Shown: positions 25,431 through 34,185 of the stretch, piece by piece
Numbering within the stretch: the stretch's first letter is position 1
Layout of the letters: every line of letters starts with the position of its first letter
NCBI GenBank assembly: GCA_963846775.1
Contig: CAWJXB010000006.1
Coordinates: 1,426,001 to 1,490,000 of the forward strand
DNA length: 64,000 bases
From: CAVYXA01 sp963846775
GTDB lineage: Bacteria > Verrucomicrobiota > Verrucomicrobiia > Chthoniobacterales > UBA10450
Direction of reading: 5' to 3'
The notes under the pieces: generated by a model
What the model was told of the DNA's origin: nothing
Databases searched by the model: none
The model's input: only the letters and a program-made list of their open reading frames with translations
Position numbers and translations under genes: made by a program

Positions 25431-27182
25431 ATGGCTGAAACACCATCAGTTCAACAGCCACTGTTCAACGTCCAGATCGACGGGGTCTGGCATCAATTTC
25501 CAAAGGGCACGCGCCTGATCGAAGCGTGCGAGCAGGCCGGCAGCTACGTGCCGCGTTATTGTTATCACAAGAAACTCAGTTCGCCAGGGAACTGCCGGAT
25601 GTGTCTGATCGAAATGGGCATGCCGAGAATGGGACCGGACCGCAAACCGGAGGTCGGCCCCGATGGCCGGCCGATTATCAGCTGGATGCCGCGCCCGCAA
25701 ATTTCCTGTGCGCAAGACATCGCCGACGGCATGAGCGTGCGGACGAATTCGCCCTTGGTAAAAGAATGCCAGCGCGGCGTGATGGAGTTTCTGCTCATCA
25801 ATCATCCGCTCGATTGCCCGATCTGCGATCAGGCCGGTGAATGCCAATTGCAGGAATTCAGCGTGGAATACGGCGCAGCCGCCTCGCGGTTTCTGGAGAA
25901 CAAAGTCAAGAAACCGAAGAACGTCATGCTTGGCCCGCGTGTGACGCTCGATGATGAACGCTGCATTCTGTGCTCGCGCTGCGTCCGGTTCTGCAACGAG
26001 ATCGCGCACGACGATGTGCTCGGCTTTGTCGATCGCGGCAGTCACACCGTGCTGACCGCGCACCCCGGCAAACGGCTGGAAAACAACTACTCGTTGAACA
26101 CCGTGGACATCTGCCCGGTCGGCGCCCTGACTTCGACCGATTTCCGCTTCAAGATGCGGGTCTGGTTCCTGAAGGAAACGAAAAGTGTTTGTACCAGTTG
26201 CGCCCGCGGCTGCAACACCCTCATCGGCACGCGCGAGGACGTGATCTATCGGCAGACGCCGCGCGAAAACGATGCGGTCAATTCCTGCTGGATGTGCGAT
26301 TACGGCCGGCTCAACTTCTATTATCTGGAGTCGGAGAACCGGCTGCTCGAGCCGCAACTGCGGATCGGCGATAAACTTCAGCCGACCGATTGGAGCAACG
26401 CCATCGCACAGACCGCGCTGCTCCTGAGACAATTCTCCCCTAACGAGATCGCCATCATCGCGTCGGGGCAAATGACCAACGAAGAACTCTGGCTGACGGC
26501 CCAACTGGCCCGCCTGTTAGGCGTGGAACGGATCGACATCGTCCCGCGCGTTGGACGCGGCGACAGAATCTTGCTCAGCTACGATCGCAACCCGAATAAC
26601 AACGGCGCACGCCTGCTCGGAATCACCAAAGATCCGGGCGCAAGTTTGCCTGCGATTGTCGAGGCCGTGATTTCCGGAAGCGTGCGCGCCCTGATCGCTC
26701 TCGGCGAAAACCCAATCCGCGCCAGAATTTCCGTCGAAACATTGTCGAAGTTGCCGGCCTTTGTCGTCATGGACATTCTCTCCAACGCGGCGACCGAACA
26801 CGCGAGAGTCGTGCTTCCGTCGTTTGGCTTTGCTGAAAAACGGGGCTCGATGATCAACGGCGAAGGACGGTTGCAGCGGCTGAATCGCGCCGTGCGCGGG
26901 CCCGGCCAGGCTCGCGACGATTGGGAAATTCTCCGCGACCTCATCCAGGCACTCGGCGGCAGCAACTCCGAAATGAGTTCGCGAGCAGGCAGCCTCCACA
27001 GCATCGAAGATGTGTTCCGCCAAATGGCTGAAGCCAACCCCCGCTTCGCCGGTCTAAGCCTCAGCAAGATCGGCGATCTCGGGGTGCAATTCATGGAAGC
27101 CCACGAATGCCTTCCGCCACCCGAAGATCCCGGAGCCAAAGACATCGAAATCGCCGAAGCCGTACGCCCACCCGGACGATAG
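25431..27182 (+). CDS. nuoG: NADH-quinone oxidoreductase subunit G
   Basis: The iron-sulfur subunit of the NADH module. Visible ligand sets are the 2Fe-2S motif (YVPRYCYHKKLSSPGNCRMC), the histidine-containing 4Fe-4S region (NHPLDCPICDQAGECQLQ), and two further clusters (CILCSRCVRFCNE and VDICPVGALTS). A molybdopterin-oxidoreductase-like domain follows with its own cysteine set (CTSCARGCN) and a degenerate remainder with no molybdopterin site expected. Length (583) is shorter than proteobacterial NuoG (~900), as in several phyla. The ribosome-binding site comes from the flank of the preceding four-helix-bundle relic. Confidence 0.95.
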   Translation: MAETPSVQQPLFNVQIDGVWHQFPKGTRLIEACEQAGSYVPRYCYHKKLSSPGNCRMCLIEMGMPRMGPDRKPEVGPDGRPIISWMPRPQISCAQDIADGMSVRTNSPLVKECQRGVMEFLLINHPLDCPICDQAGECQLQEFSVEYGAAASRFLENKVKKPKNVMLGPRVTLDDERCILCSRCVRFCNEIAHDDVLGFVDRGSHTVLTAHPGKRLENNYSLNTVDICPVGALTSTDFRFKMRVWFLKETKSVCTSCARGCNTLIGTREDVIYRQTPRENDAVNSCWMCDYGRLNFYYLESENRLLEPQLRIGDKLQPTDWSNAIAQTALLLRQFSPNEIAIIASGQMTNEELWLTAQLARLLGVERIDIVPRVGRGDRILLSYDRNPNNNGARLLGITKDPGASLPAIVEAVISGSVRALIALGENPIRARISVETLSKLPAFVVMDILSNAATEHARVVLPSFGFAEKRGSMINGEGRLQRLNRAVRGPGQARDDWEILRDLIQALGGSNSEMSSRAGSLHSIEDVFRQMAEANPRFAGLSLSKIGDLGVQFMEAHECLPPPEDPGAKDIEIAEAVRPPGR

Positions 27183-27197
27183 AATCGCGCGCCTAAT

Positions 27198-27283
27198 GCT
27201 GTAGCGTGCGCTGTCCTCAACGCACCGGTCGGGACGTGGCCGGGCGATGCGCGTTCTCCGCTGAGGACAGCGAACTCTACAGC
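27198..27283. repeat. Bipartite palindrome (GCTGTAG ... CTACAGC) between nuoG and nuoH
   Basis: The outer arms GCTGTAG/CTACAGC and inner arms CGCTGTCCTCA/TGAGGACAGCG are complementary and enclose a GC-rich centre. The architecture is like that of the repeats at 18443-18520 and 46641-46706. Confidence 0.65.
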
Positions 27284-27345
27284 CCAGCGAGTTCAGACGT
27301 TGTAAATCGAGAGCTACTGCAACAGAGTAAAGCTCGCCGACCACA

Positions 27346-28410
27346 ATGGATTCGTTTTTTATTCTCACTTCGCTGCTGAAAATCGTCGGGATCTTGTTTG
27401 TCGTAATCCTGCCGATGGTTTCATACACCGTGTATGCCGAGCGACGAGTCAGCGCTCTGATTCAGGATCGGCTCGGCCCGAATCGGGTCGGTCCGGCGGG
27501 GTTGTTTCAGCCGATCGCGGACATGTTCAAACTGCTCTTGAAAGAGGATTTCACGCCGCGCGCAGTGAACACGTTCTATTACTGGCTGGCACCGTGCCTG
27601 GCGGTGATGCCAGCCATTATCACCATCGCAGTCGTCCCATTTGGCAGCACACTCTTTGGCGTCCCGATGGTCATCGCAGATGTAAACGTCGGCATCCTGT
27701 TCGTGTTCGCCATTGCCTCGTTAGGCGTTTACGGAATCGTCATTGCCGGCTGGGCTTCAAATTCCAAGTATCCGTTTCTCGGCGGGATTCGCTCCAGTGC
27801 CCAGATGCTTTCCTATGAGCTTTCGCTTGGCCTGGCCGTGATTCCGATTTTCATGCTCGTCGGAAATCTGCGCCTAACGAGCGTGGTGCAGTATCAGATC
27901 GACCATGGCTGGTTGATCGCGCCCTTCGTCGGCGATTGGGCGAACCCCTTCAAATGGCTGATGACAGTGCCGATGTGGATCTCGTTTCTCGTCTTCATGA
28001 TTGCGATTTTCGCCGAGACCAACCGGTTGCCGTTCGATCTGCCCGAGGCGGAGCAGGAACTCGCCGGCGGTTACAACACCGAATATAGCTCGATGAAGTT
28101 CGCCCTTTTTTTCCTCGGCGAATACGCGGCCATGATCACCGGCTCGGCCGTCATCGTGACCTTGTTCCTCGGCGGCTGGCATTTTCCCGGAATCCCCGAT
28201 GGATCCCACGGTTGGATTTTTGGCCTGATTAATATCGCGGTTTTTTTTGCAAAAGTCAGTGCGATGCTCTTTTTCTTTATCTGGGTCCGCTGGACGCTCC
28301 CGCGTTTCCGTTACGATCAACTGATGCGGCTGGGCTGGCTCTTCTTTTTCGAAATCGCGCTGGTGAACATTTTCATCGTTGCTGCGATCATGGCATTTCT
28401 ACGAACCTAA
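27346..28410 (+). CDS. nuoH: NADH-quinone oxidoreductase subunit H
   Basis: Membrane subunit joining the quinone site to the proton-pumping arm. About eight to nine helices are seen. Signatures are YAERRVSALIQDRLGPNRVGPAG, GWASNSKYPFLGGIRSSAQMLSYE, and AETNRLPFDLPEAEQELAGGYNTEYS, which carries the conserved acidic residues near the E channel. Length (354) is normal. The ATG at 27346 starts directly before the first helix. A palindromic repeat begins at the stop codon. Confidence 0.96.
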   Translation: MDSFFILTSLLKIVGILFVVILPMVSYTVYAERRVSALIQDRLGPNRVGPAGLFQPIADMFKLLLKEDFTPRAVNTFYYWLAPCLAVMPAIITIAVVPFGSTLFGVPMVIADVNVGILFVFAIASLGVYGIVIAGWASNSKYPFLGGIRSSAQMLSYELSLGLAVIPIFMLVGNLRLTSVVQYQIDHGWLIAPFVGDWANPFKWLMTVPMWISFLVFMIAIFAETNRLPFDLPEAEQELAGGYNTEYSSMKFALFFLGEYAAMITGSAVIVTLFLGGWHFPGIPDGSHGWIFGLINIAVFFAKVSAMLFFFIWVRWTLPRFRYDQLMRLGWLFFFEIALVNIFIVAAIMAFLRT

Positions 28411-28571
28411 TGACGAATGGCCAATGACGGAATGACGAAGGAAATCCTAATGACCAATGCCGAAAGATTCCGATCCGATCTCGGCATAATTCGTCATTCG
28501 CTCTTCGTCATTTCTTCGTCATTCGCTCGCCGCGCCGGAGCTGCGCGAAGGCGGGTCATTCGTCATTCGGC
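28409..28571. repeat. AATGACGAA/TTCGTCATT palindromic repeat, copy 3
   Basis: Starts at the nuoH stop and ends about 10 bp before the nuoI ATG. It shares the word GACGAAGGAAATCCTAATGA with copies 4 and 5. It also shares a 35-bp GC-rich block (28525-28560) with copy 4, containing CGCCGGAGCTGCGCGAAGGC. Confidence 0.8.
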
Positions 28572-28580
28572 GTTTTGATC

Positions 28581-29111
28581 ATGGCCCTCACTGTTCCGAG
28601 ACCGAATCTGAACTGGCGCGAGCGATTATATTTGCCGGCGATCGTGGCCGGGCTGGCCATCACCATCAAGCATTTCAAGAACATGCTTTTCGGACGCACC
28701 AAGGTCACCATGCAATATCCCGAGCAAACTTGGGATTCGAATCTGCCCGAACATTACCGCGGCGCACCCGCGCTGGTGAAGGACGCCGAGGGCCGGGTCC
28801 GTTGCGTTGCCTGTCAGCTTTGCGAATTCATTTGTCCGCCGCGCGCGATCAAAATTGTTCCCGGCGAGATCCCGCCACAGGATCGGTTTGCCAAAGTCGA
28901 GAAGTTGCCGCTCGAATTCGATATCGACATGGTTCGCTGCATTTTCTGCGGCATGTGTGAAGAAGTTTGTCCGGAGCAGGCGATTTTTTTGCGAAAAGAC
29001 TACGCCATCACCGGATTCACCCGCCAAGAGATGGTGCATCACAAAGATAAACTGATCGAGATCGGCGGAGTGATGCATGGCGTCGTTTTGAAATGGAATG
29101 AGAAAAAGTGA
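28581..29111 (+). CDS. nuoI: NADH-quinone oxidoreductase subunit I
   Basis: The TYKY subunit carries clusters N6a and N6b. The two motifs are CVACQLCEFICP and CIFCGMCEEVCP, each followed by the expected proline. The amphipathic N-terminal helix region (LAITIKHFKNMLFGRTKVTMQYPE) is present. Length is 176 residues. The ATG at 28581 is preferred; an in-frame TTG lies 6 bp earlier. It lies between two repeat-filled gaps. Confidence 0.96.
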   Translation: MALTVPRPNLNWRERLYLPAIVAGLAITIKHFKNMLFGRTKVTMQYPEQTWDSNLPEHYRGAPALVKDAEGRVRCVACQLCEFICPPRAIKIVPGEIPPQDRFAKVEKLPLEFDIDMVRCIFCGMCEEVCPEQAIFLRKDYAITGFTRQEMVHHKDKLIEIGGVMHGVVLKWNEKK

Positions 29112-29116
29112 ACGGA

Positions 29117-29201
29117 ACTGGAGTAGTGGAATATTGAAGTAATGGAGTGTTGGTCAGACCCGTGAACTCATTACTCCATTACTTCACCACTCCATTACTC
29201 C
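29117..29201. repeat. ATGGAGT-type palindromic repeat, copy 1
   Basis: A left half with GGAGTAGTGGAATATTGAAG and a right half with ACTTCACCACTCCATTACTC are complementary with a few mismatches. It occupies the nuoI-nuoJ gap. Related sequences follow the cysJ-like stop (39496-39548) and its relic copy (43176-43222). Confidence 0.7.
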
Positions 29202-29208
29202 GAAAGTT

Positions 29209-29712
29209 ATGTCTCCCTTTCTATTCTGGACTTTCGCGTTGATGATGTTGGTCTTCGGCGCAGCGGTCGTGATCGTGCGCAACCCGGTCGCGAGCGCGCT
29301 CAATCTCGTGGTTTCCTTTCTCGGGCTCGCCGCGTTGTTCATGTCGCTCAACGCTTATTTCATCGGGATCATTCAGGTGCTGGTTTATGCCGGCGCGGTG
29401 ATGGTGCTGTTTTTGTTCATCATCATGCTCTTGAATCTTCGCGCGGAGGAAACTCGCCGGATCAACTGGCTCGCTGCCACGGCCGGGATCGCCGTCGCGC
29501 TGGTCTTGCTCATCCAGATTTGTTCCGTGATCGGCCATTTCAAAGCCGCCCGGCAACCGTTCCCGCCGCTGGCAGAATCGACAACCGACGATGTCCGCAA
29601 TGTCGGCGCGCTTTTGTTCAACAACTACAACCTGCCGTTCCAAATCATTGGTGTCCTCGTTCTGGTGGCGACAATCGGCGTGGTGCTATTGAGCAAACGC
29701 GAACCGCGGTAG
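29209..29712 (+). CDS. nuoJ: NADH-quinone oxidoreductase subunit J
   Basis: Five-helix membrane subunit. The pi-bulge helix region AYFIGIIQVLVYAGAVMVLFLFIIMLLNL is intact and diagnostic. Length is 167 residues. The start ATG at 29209 is directly followed by the first helix. Translation of nuoJ and nuoK is separated by a 155-bp palindromic repeat, not the short spacer usual in nuo operons. Confidence 0.95.
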   Translation: MSPFLFWTFALMMLVFGAAVVIVRNPVASALNLVVSFLGLAALFMSLNAYFIGIIQVLVYAGAVMVLFLFIIMLLNLRAEETRRINWLAATAGIAVALVLLIQICSVIGHFKAARQPFPPLAESTTDDVRNVGALLFNNYNLPFQIIGVLVLVATIGVVLLSKREPR

Positions 29713-29715
29713 AAG

Positions 29716-29864
29716 CAAATGACGAAGGAAATCCTAATGACGAATGCCGAAAAAACCGCGCGCTCGGCGCTGCAGAGATTCGTCATTCGGGCTTGGTCAT
29801 TCCTTCGTCATCCGCTCGCCGCGCCGGAGCTGCGCGAAGGCGGGTCATTCGAGCTTCGTCATTC
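29716..29864. repeat. AATGACGAA/TTCGTCATT palindromic repeat, copy 4
   Basis: Fills the nuoJ-nuoK gap up to 3 bp before the nuoK ATG. It contains the same GC-rich 35-bp block as copy 3. An open frame runs through it into nuoK, but this is a repeat artefact. Confidence 0.8.
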
Positions 29865-29867
29865 CAC

Positions 29868-30188
29868 ATGATCACACTGGGCGATTATCTCATTGTCAGC
29901 GGGATTTTGTTCGCGATCGGATTTGCCGGCGTAATGCTGCGCCGCAATCTCATCATCATCCTGATGTCGCTCGAGCTGATGCTGAACGCGGCGAATCTAT
30001 CTCTCGTCGCTTTTTCTCGCTTCCGGGTCGATCAAACCGGTCTGCCGAATTACAACGCGCAAGTCTTCGTTTTTTTCATCATCACCGTCGCGGCCGCCGA
30101 GATCGCGGTCGGCCTGGCCATCCTCGTCGCCCTCTATCGCGCCCGGCAAACCACCGACGTGAAAGACATCAGTAGTTTGAAATTTTAG
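29868..30188 (+). CDS. nuoK: NADH-quinone oxidoreductase subunit K
   Basis: Three-helix antiporter-like subunit of 106 residues. MITLGDYLIVSGILFAIGFAG starts the first helix. The helix-2 glutamate in IILMSLELMLNAANL and the helix-3 glutamate in FIITVAAAEIAVGLAILVAL, both needed for proton translocation, are present. The start is fixed by the ATG at 29868, just after the repeat. Confidence 0.96.
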   Translation: MITLGDYLIVSGILFAIGFAGVMLRRNLIIILMSLELMLNAANLSLVAFSRFRVDQTGLPNYNAQVFVFFIITVAAAEIAVGLAILVALYRARQTTDVKDISSLKF

Positions 30189-30190
30189 TT

Positions 30191-30738
30191 ATCCGCCAAA
30201 CACGCTAAATGACGCCAAAAAAACTTGTCTCAGATTTTCTATTTAAAGACGAATGCTACGCAATCATTGGCGATTGTTTCGAGGTTTACAAAGACAAGGG
30301 CTGTGGTTTCCACGAGCCGGTCTATCAGGAATGCCTCGGGATCGAGTTTGAGTTTACGAAAATTCCAGCGATTCCCATGCCCGGATTGGCCTTGGAGTAC
30401 CGCGGCAGAATATTGAAGCAGACGTATTTCCCTGATTTTATGTGTTACGAGAAAATCGTCGTTGAGTTAAAGGCCGTCACTGAACTGACTGATGAGCATC
30501 CGGCGCAAGTCCTGAATTACCTGAAGGCTGGCCGATTTGAGCTTGGGCTATTGGTTAATTTTGGTCATTACCCAAAACTCCAATACGAACGCATCGCGAG
30601 GACACGCCCGAAACGTGATCCCGACGAACCAATCCGTCTCTAGGATGAATCGCCAAGAACGCCAAATGCCGCCGGAGTTTTCTGGGCGCTCGCAATTCGT
30701 GTCTGAATTTTTAGCGTCTTTTAGCGTGTTTGGCGGAT
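30191..30738. mobile_element. Inverted-repeat-bounded insertion carrying a GxxExxY gene
   Basis: The unit begins 3 bp after the nuoK stop and ends 9 bp before the nuoL ATG. Its ends (30191-30209 and 30720-30738) are a perfect 19-bp inverted repeat, ATCCGCCAAACACGCTAAA and its complement. Similarity continues inward for about 14 bp with three mismatches. No transposase is inside. No flanking target duplication is obvious. Confidence 0.6.
30209..30643 (+). CDS. GxxExxY family protein (PD-(D/E)XK nuclease-like)
   Basis: The 144-residue protein has the family-defining GCGFHEPVYQECL (GxxExxY) and a nuclease-fold core, TYFPDFMCYEKIVVELKAV, where D, E and K could form a PD-(D/E)XK site. EHPAQVLNYLKAG and LLVNFGH complete the pattern. 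Proteins of this family are widespread in environmental bacteria and their function is unknown. The gene interrupts the nuo operon between nuoK and nuoL. Its ATG lies at the inner edge of the left inverted repeat, so it is best seen as a passenger of that insertion. Confidence 0.85.
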   Translation: MTPKKLVSDFLFKDECYAIIGDCFEVYKDKGCGFHEPVYQECLGIEFEFTKIPAIPMPGLALEYRGRILKQTYFPDFMCYEKIVVELKAVTELTDEHPAQVLNYLKAGRFELGLLVNFGHYPKLQYERIARTRPKRDPDEPIRL

Positions 30739-30747
30739 AAGCTTCTT

Positions 30748-32541
30748 ATGTCAACCCTGCCCTGGATTATTCTTCTCGCGCCGCTGTGTAGCGCAACGGT
30801 CATCACCGTTTTTACGCTGCGGTGGAAGGCGTTGAGCAGTTTCATCTCGGTCGCGGCAGTTCTGGCGAGTTTTGTTTGCAGTGTCCTGGTCTTTCGACAA
30901 TCCGACATTTCCGCAATCGATCTGACTTGGATCAACATCGCCGGCGGGCTGTCAGTGCCTCTCGGGCTTACGTTGGATCAACTCAGCGGAACGATGCTCG
31001 TTTTGGTGTCCGGCGTCGGCGCGATTATCCATATCTATTCGCTCGGTTACATGCGCGCCGATGCGGGCAAATCCCGCTATTTCGCCGCGCTGTCGCTCTT
31101 CATGTTTGCCATGCTCGGAATCGTGCTCGCCAACAATTTCGTGATGATGTTCATCTTCTGGGAGCTGGTCGGGTTCACATCGTACGTGCTGATCGGTCAT
31201 TGGTTTGAGCGCGATGCCGCGGCCAACGCCGCTAACAAGGCGTTCATCACAACTCGCATCGGCGACTTTGGGTTCATGCTTGGCATTCTGATGATCTGGA
31301 TGCCAACCGGCTCGGTCGTTTTCCCGGAGCTGGCCGACCGGATGTCAATGTTAACGAATCATCCGGCCTATCTGACAATCGCCGCGCTCTTGATTTTCTG
31401 CGGAGCGGTCGGTAAATCGGCGCAGTTTCCGTTGCACGTTTGGTTGCCGGACGCAATGGAAGGCCCGACGCCAGTCTCGGCACTGATCCACGCCGCCACG
31501 ATGGTCGCGGCCGGCGTTTACATGCTTGCCCGCGTCGGGTTCATCATTCAAGCATCGGCGGCGGCGCTCCTTGTGATTGCGTGGATCGGCACCATTACCG
31601 CATTGATGGCGGCATTGATCGCGACCCAGCAGGACGACATCAAACGCATCCTGGCATATTCCACGCTGTCGCAGCTCGGTTACATGGTGATGGCAGTGGG
31701 GCTCGCATCGAGCAACGCCGCCGTGTTTCACCTGTTCACGCACGCGTTTTTCAAAGCGCTCCTTTTTCTCGGGGCCGGCTCGGTCATCATCGCGCTCCAT
31801 CACGAACAGAACATTTGGGAAATGGGCGGCCTCTCGCGCCGGATGAAGATCACCTTCATCGCATCTCTGATCGGCGCGCTGGCGCTAATGGGCGCTCCGC
31901 CGCTGAGTGGATCTTTGAGCAAGGACAGCATCCTCGCGCTCGCTTACGAGACGAACAAACCGATATTCGCGTTCGCTCTCGCCGCCGCGTTCCTGACCGC
32001 GTTTTACATGGGGCGCTGGCTCATGGTCGTTTTCTTCGGACACTCGCGCGGCCACGCGGCGCGGGTGAGTTGCGAATCGCCGCTCGTAATAACCGCGCCG
32101 CTGGTGGCGCTCACGCTGTTGGTGATCGCTGGCAGTTTCAGATCGTTCGACAAGCGCTTTCTCGCGCTCCCCGTCGAAGGTGGATCCTTCCCAACCGTGT
32201 TGTCGCTTGCTGTCGCTGCGTTCGTTTCCGGTGCCCTTCTGGCAATCCTGATCTATCGCGGCCGCGCCACTGAGGCCGTGCGAATCGATCTCCTGCGAAA
32301 CAAATTTTATGTCGACGAATTTTACGCCTGGCTCATCCGCTGGACCCAGGAATTGCTTGCTCGCATCTCGGCCTTCTTCGATCGCTGGATCATCGACGCC
32401 GGGGCCGTCCGCGGCGTTAGCGGAGGCACGTGGGGATTCGGCGCGCTGCTGCGCCTGGTCCAGGTTGGGAACCTCCAAGCCTACGCATTTCTCTTCGGCC
32501 TAGGCATTGTGGCCATCATCTACTTTGCCGTTTTCCGATAG
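30748..32541 (+). CDS. nuoL: NADH-quinone oxidoreductase subunit L
   Basis: Distal proton-pumping, Mrp-antiporter-like subunit. Diagnostic segments are FIFWELVGFTSYVLIGHW (helix-5 glutamate), CGAVGKSAQFPLHVWLPDAMEGPTPVSALIHAATMVAAGVY (helix-7 lysine), TQQDDIKRILAYSTLSQLGYM, and a long C-terminal lateral-helix region. Length is 597 residues from ATG 30748. A TTG at 30730 is in frame but lies inside the inverted repeat of the preceding insertion, so it is not used here. Confidence 0.95.
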   Translation: MSTLPWIILLAPLCSATVITVFTLRWKALSSFISVAAVLASFVCSVLVFRQSDISAIDLTWINIAGGLSVPLGLTLDQLSGTMLVLVSGVGAIIHIYSLGYMRADAGKSRYFAALSLFMFAMLGIVLANNFVMMFIFWELVGFTSYVLIGHWFERDAAANAANKAFITTRIGDFGFMLGILMIWMPTGSVVFPELADRMSMLTNHPAYLTIAALLIFCGAVGKSAQFPLHVWLPDAMEGPTPVSALIHAATMVAAGVYMLARVGFIIQASAAALLVIAWIGTITALMAALIATQQDDIKRILAYSTLSQLGYMVMAVGLASSNAAVFHLFTHAFFKALLFLGAGSVIIALHHEQNIWEMGGLSRRMKITFIASLIGALALMGAPPLSGSLSKDSILALAYETNKPIFAFALAAAFLTAFYMGRWLMVVFFGHSRGHAARVSCESPLVITAPLVALTLLVIAGSFRSFDKRFLALPVEGGSFPTVLSLAVAAFVSGALLAILIYRGRATEAVRIDLLRNKFYVDEFYAWLIRWTQELLARISAFFDRWIIDAGAVRGVSGGTWGFGALLRLVQVGNLQAYAFLFGLGIVAIIYFAVFR

Positions 32542-32550
32542 GTCATCAGC

Positions 32551-32690
32551 AAATGACGAATGACTAATGACGGAATGACGAAGGAAATCCTAATGACGAA
32601 TGAGGAAAAGCCGGCGCGCCGGTGGCTGGGCCGATTTGTCATTCGCGCTTCGTTATTGATTCATCATTCGTCATTCGTCATTCGTCATTT
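32551..32690. repeat. AATGACGAA/TTCGTCATT palindromic repeat, copy 5
   Basis: Occupies the nuoL-nuoM gap. AATGACGAATGA words on the left face tandem TTCGTCA words on the right around CCGGCGCGCCGG. It ends 6 bp before the nuoM ATG and creates a false 25-codon extension of that frame. Confidence 0.8.
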
Positions 32691-32696
32691 TTCCTA

Positions 32697-34175
32697 ATGG
32701 TCCTTTTTCTCATTTTCTGTCCGATCATCGCCGCCATTTTAATCATGGCCGGCGTGCCTGCGCGCAAAACAGCGCTGGCGGCGTCCATTTTGAATTTAGT
32801 CGTGACACTCCTGTTGTTCGCGCGTTTCGATCGCACGGCGACAGGGTTCCAACACGTTCATTCGTTCGTGATTTCTCCCGAGTGGCGGCTCAATTTCACG
32901 ACCGGCGTCGATGGCCTGAGTTTGATCGTGATTTTGCTCGCTGTCATCGTCACGCTGGCCGCGCTCTGGTTTACCGATAAGATCGACAAATATGAAAACG
33001 CGTTTTACGCCTGCCTCCTGTTTATCTCCGCCGGCGCCATCGGCGCGTTCGCATCGATTGATCTCTTTTTCTTTTACGCGTTTCACGAGCTCGCGCTCAT
33101 CCCGACATTTTTGCTGATCGGAATTTGGGGCAGCGGAAATCGTGTCGCCGCCGCATGGAAGATCACCATTTATCTCGCGCTCGGCAGTTTCATTTTGCTG
33201 CTTGGATTGATCTTGCTTTATCAAGGCGTTCCGCCTGAATCGCGCAGCTTCGACATTCGCGATCTCCAGACCGCCATCGGGGCGAGGCAGCTTCCCGCCG
33301 ATGTCCAACATCACATCTATCTGCTGCTCCTGATCGGCTTTGGAATTCTGGTCTCGCTCTTTCCCTTCCATTCGTGGGCGCCCGAAGCGTACGCGTCCGC
33401 ACCCGCCCCGGCGGCGATGTTGCACGCCGGCGTTTTGAAAAAGTTCGGGCTTTACGGTTTATTACGTCTCGCCGTTCCGCTGCTACCGGAAGGGGCGCGA
33501 CATTGGAACCAACTGCTACTGGTCTTATTGCTTGGCAATATCATTTACATCGGCCTGGTCACGATTGCGCAGAAACGGCTCGATTGGATGCTCGGTTACT
33601 CCAGCGTGATGCACATGGGCTACATCTTTCTCGGGATTGCCAGCGCAAATATTGTCGGCACGACCGGTGCCGCGACGCTCATTTTCGGGCACGGGCTTTC
33701 CATCGCGCTGCTCTTTGCGATCACAGGCGAAATCCGCAAACGCACCGGCACACTCGTGCTGGATGAGCTCGGCGGTCTGGCCAAAGCGATGCCTTTTGCC
33801 GGACTCGCTTTCGGCCTTGGCGCCTTTGCCGCGATCGGACTGCCCGGGTTCGCGAATTTCGCCGGTGAAATCATGATTTTCTTCGGCGCGTTTCGGCACG
33901 GCTGGGAAATGGCACGCTTCCATTTCTTTCAAGTCGCCACCGTGCTCGCGCTTTGGGGCGTGGTGATCTCCGCCGTCTATATGCTCCGCGCCTATCGCAA
34001 GACTTTCATGGGCCCGCCGGTTGAGCGCTGGAAACAACTGGTCGATCTTCGTTCCGGCCTGCGTCTGCCGATCGCGTTGCTCGTCGCCGCGCTGCTTTGG
34101 TTTGGATTTTACCCGCAATCGTTTGTCCGGCTCCTGAGGCCGGCATTCAGCAATTACTTTTCCGCTAACAAATGA
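32697..34175 (+). CDS. nuoM: NADH-quinone oxidoreductase subunit M
   Basis: Central antiporter-like subunit. VLFLIFCPIIAAILIM forms helix 1. The acidic-helix region FYAFHELALIPTFLLIGIWG and the channel motif FHSWAPEAYASAPAPAAMLHAGVLKKFG are intact, as is QKRLDWMLGYSSVMHMGYIF. Length is 492 residues from ATG 32697, preferred over a frame extension encoded by the palindromic repeat. A 300-bp repeat-filled gap separates it from nuoN. Confidence 0.95.
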   Translation: MVLFLIFCPIIAAILIMAGVPARKTALAASILNLVVTLLLFARFDRTATGFQHVHSFVISPEWRLNFTTGVDGLSLIVILLAVIVTLAALWFTDKIDKYENAFYACLLFISAGAIGAFASIDLFFFYAFHELALIPTFLLIGIWGSGNRVAAAWKITIYLALGSFILLLGLILLYQGVPPESRSFDIRDLQTAIGARQLPADVQHHIYLLLLIGFGILVSLFPFHSWAPEAYASAPAPAAMLHAGVLKKFGLYGLLRLAVPLLPEGARHWNQLLLVLLLGNIIYIGLVTIAQKRLDWMLGYSSVMHMGYIFLGIASANIVGTTGAATLIFGHGLSIALLFAITGEIRKRTGTLVLDELGGLAKAMPFAGLAFGLGAFAAIGLPGFANFAGEIMIFFGAFRHGWEMARFHFFQVATVLALWGVVISAVYMLRAYRKTFMGPPVERWKQLVDLRSGLRLPIALLVAALLWFGFYPQSFVRLLRPAFSNYFSANK

Positions 34176-34185
34176 TCTCGGCAAT

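Noticed and set aside
29520..29867. 116-codon N-terminal extension of nuoK
   Set aside because: It covers the end of nuoJ and a palindromic repeat in another frame; NuoK homologues begin at the ATG at 29868.
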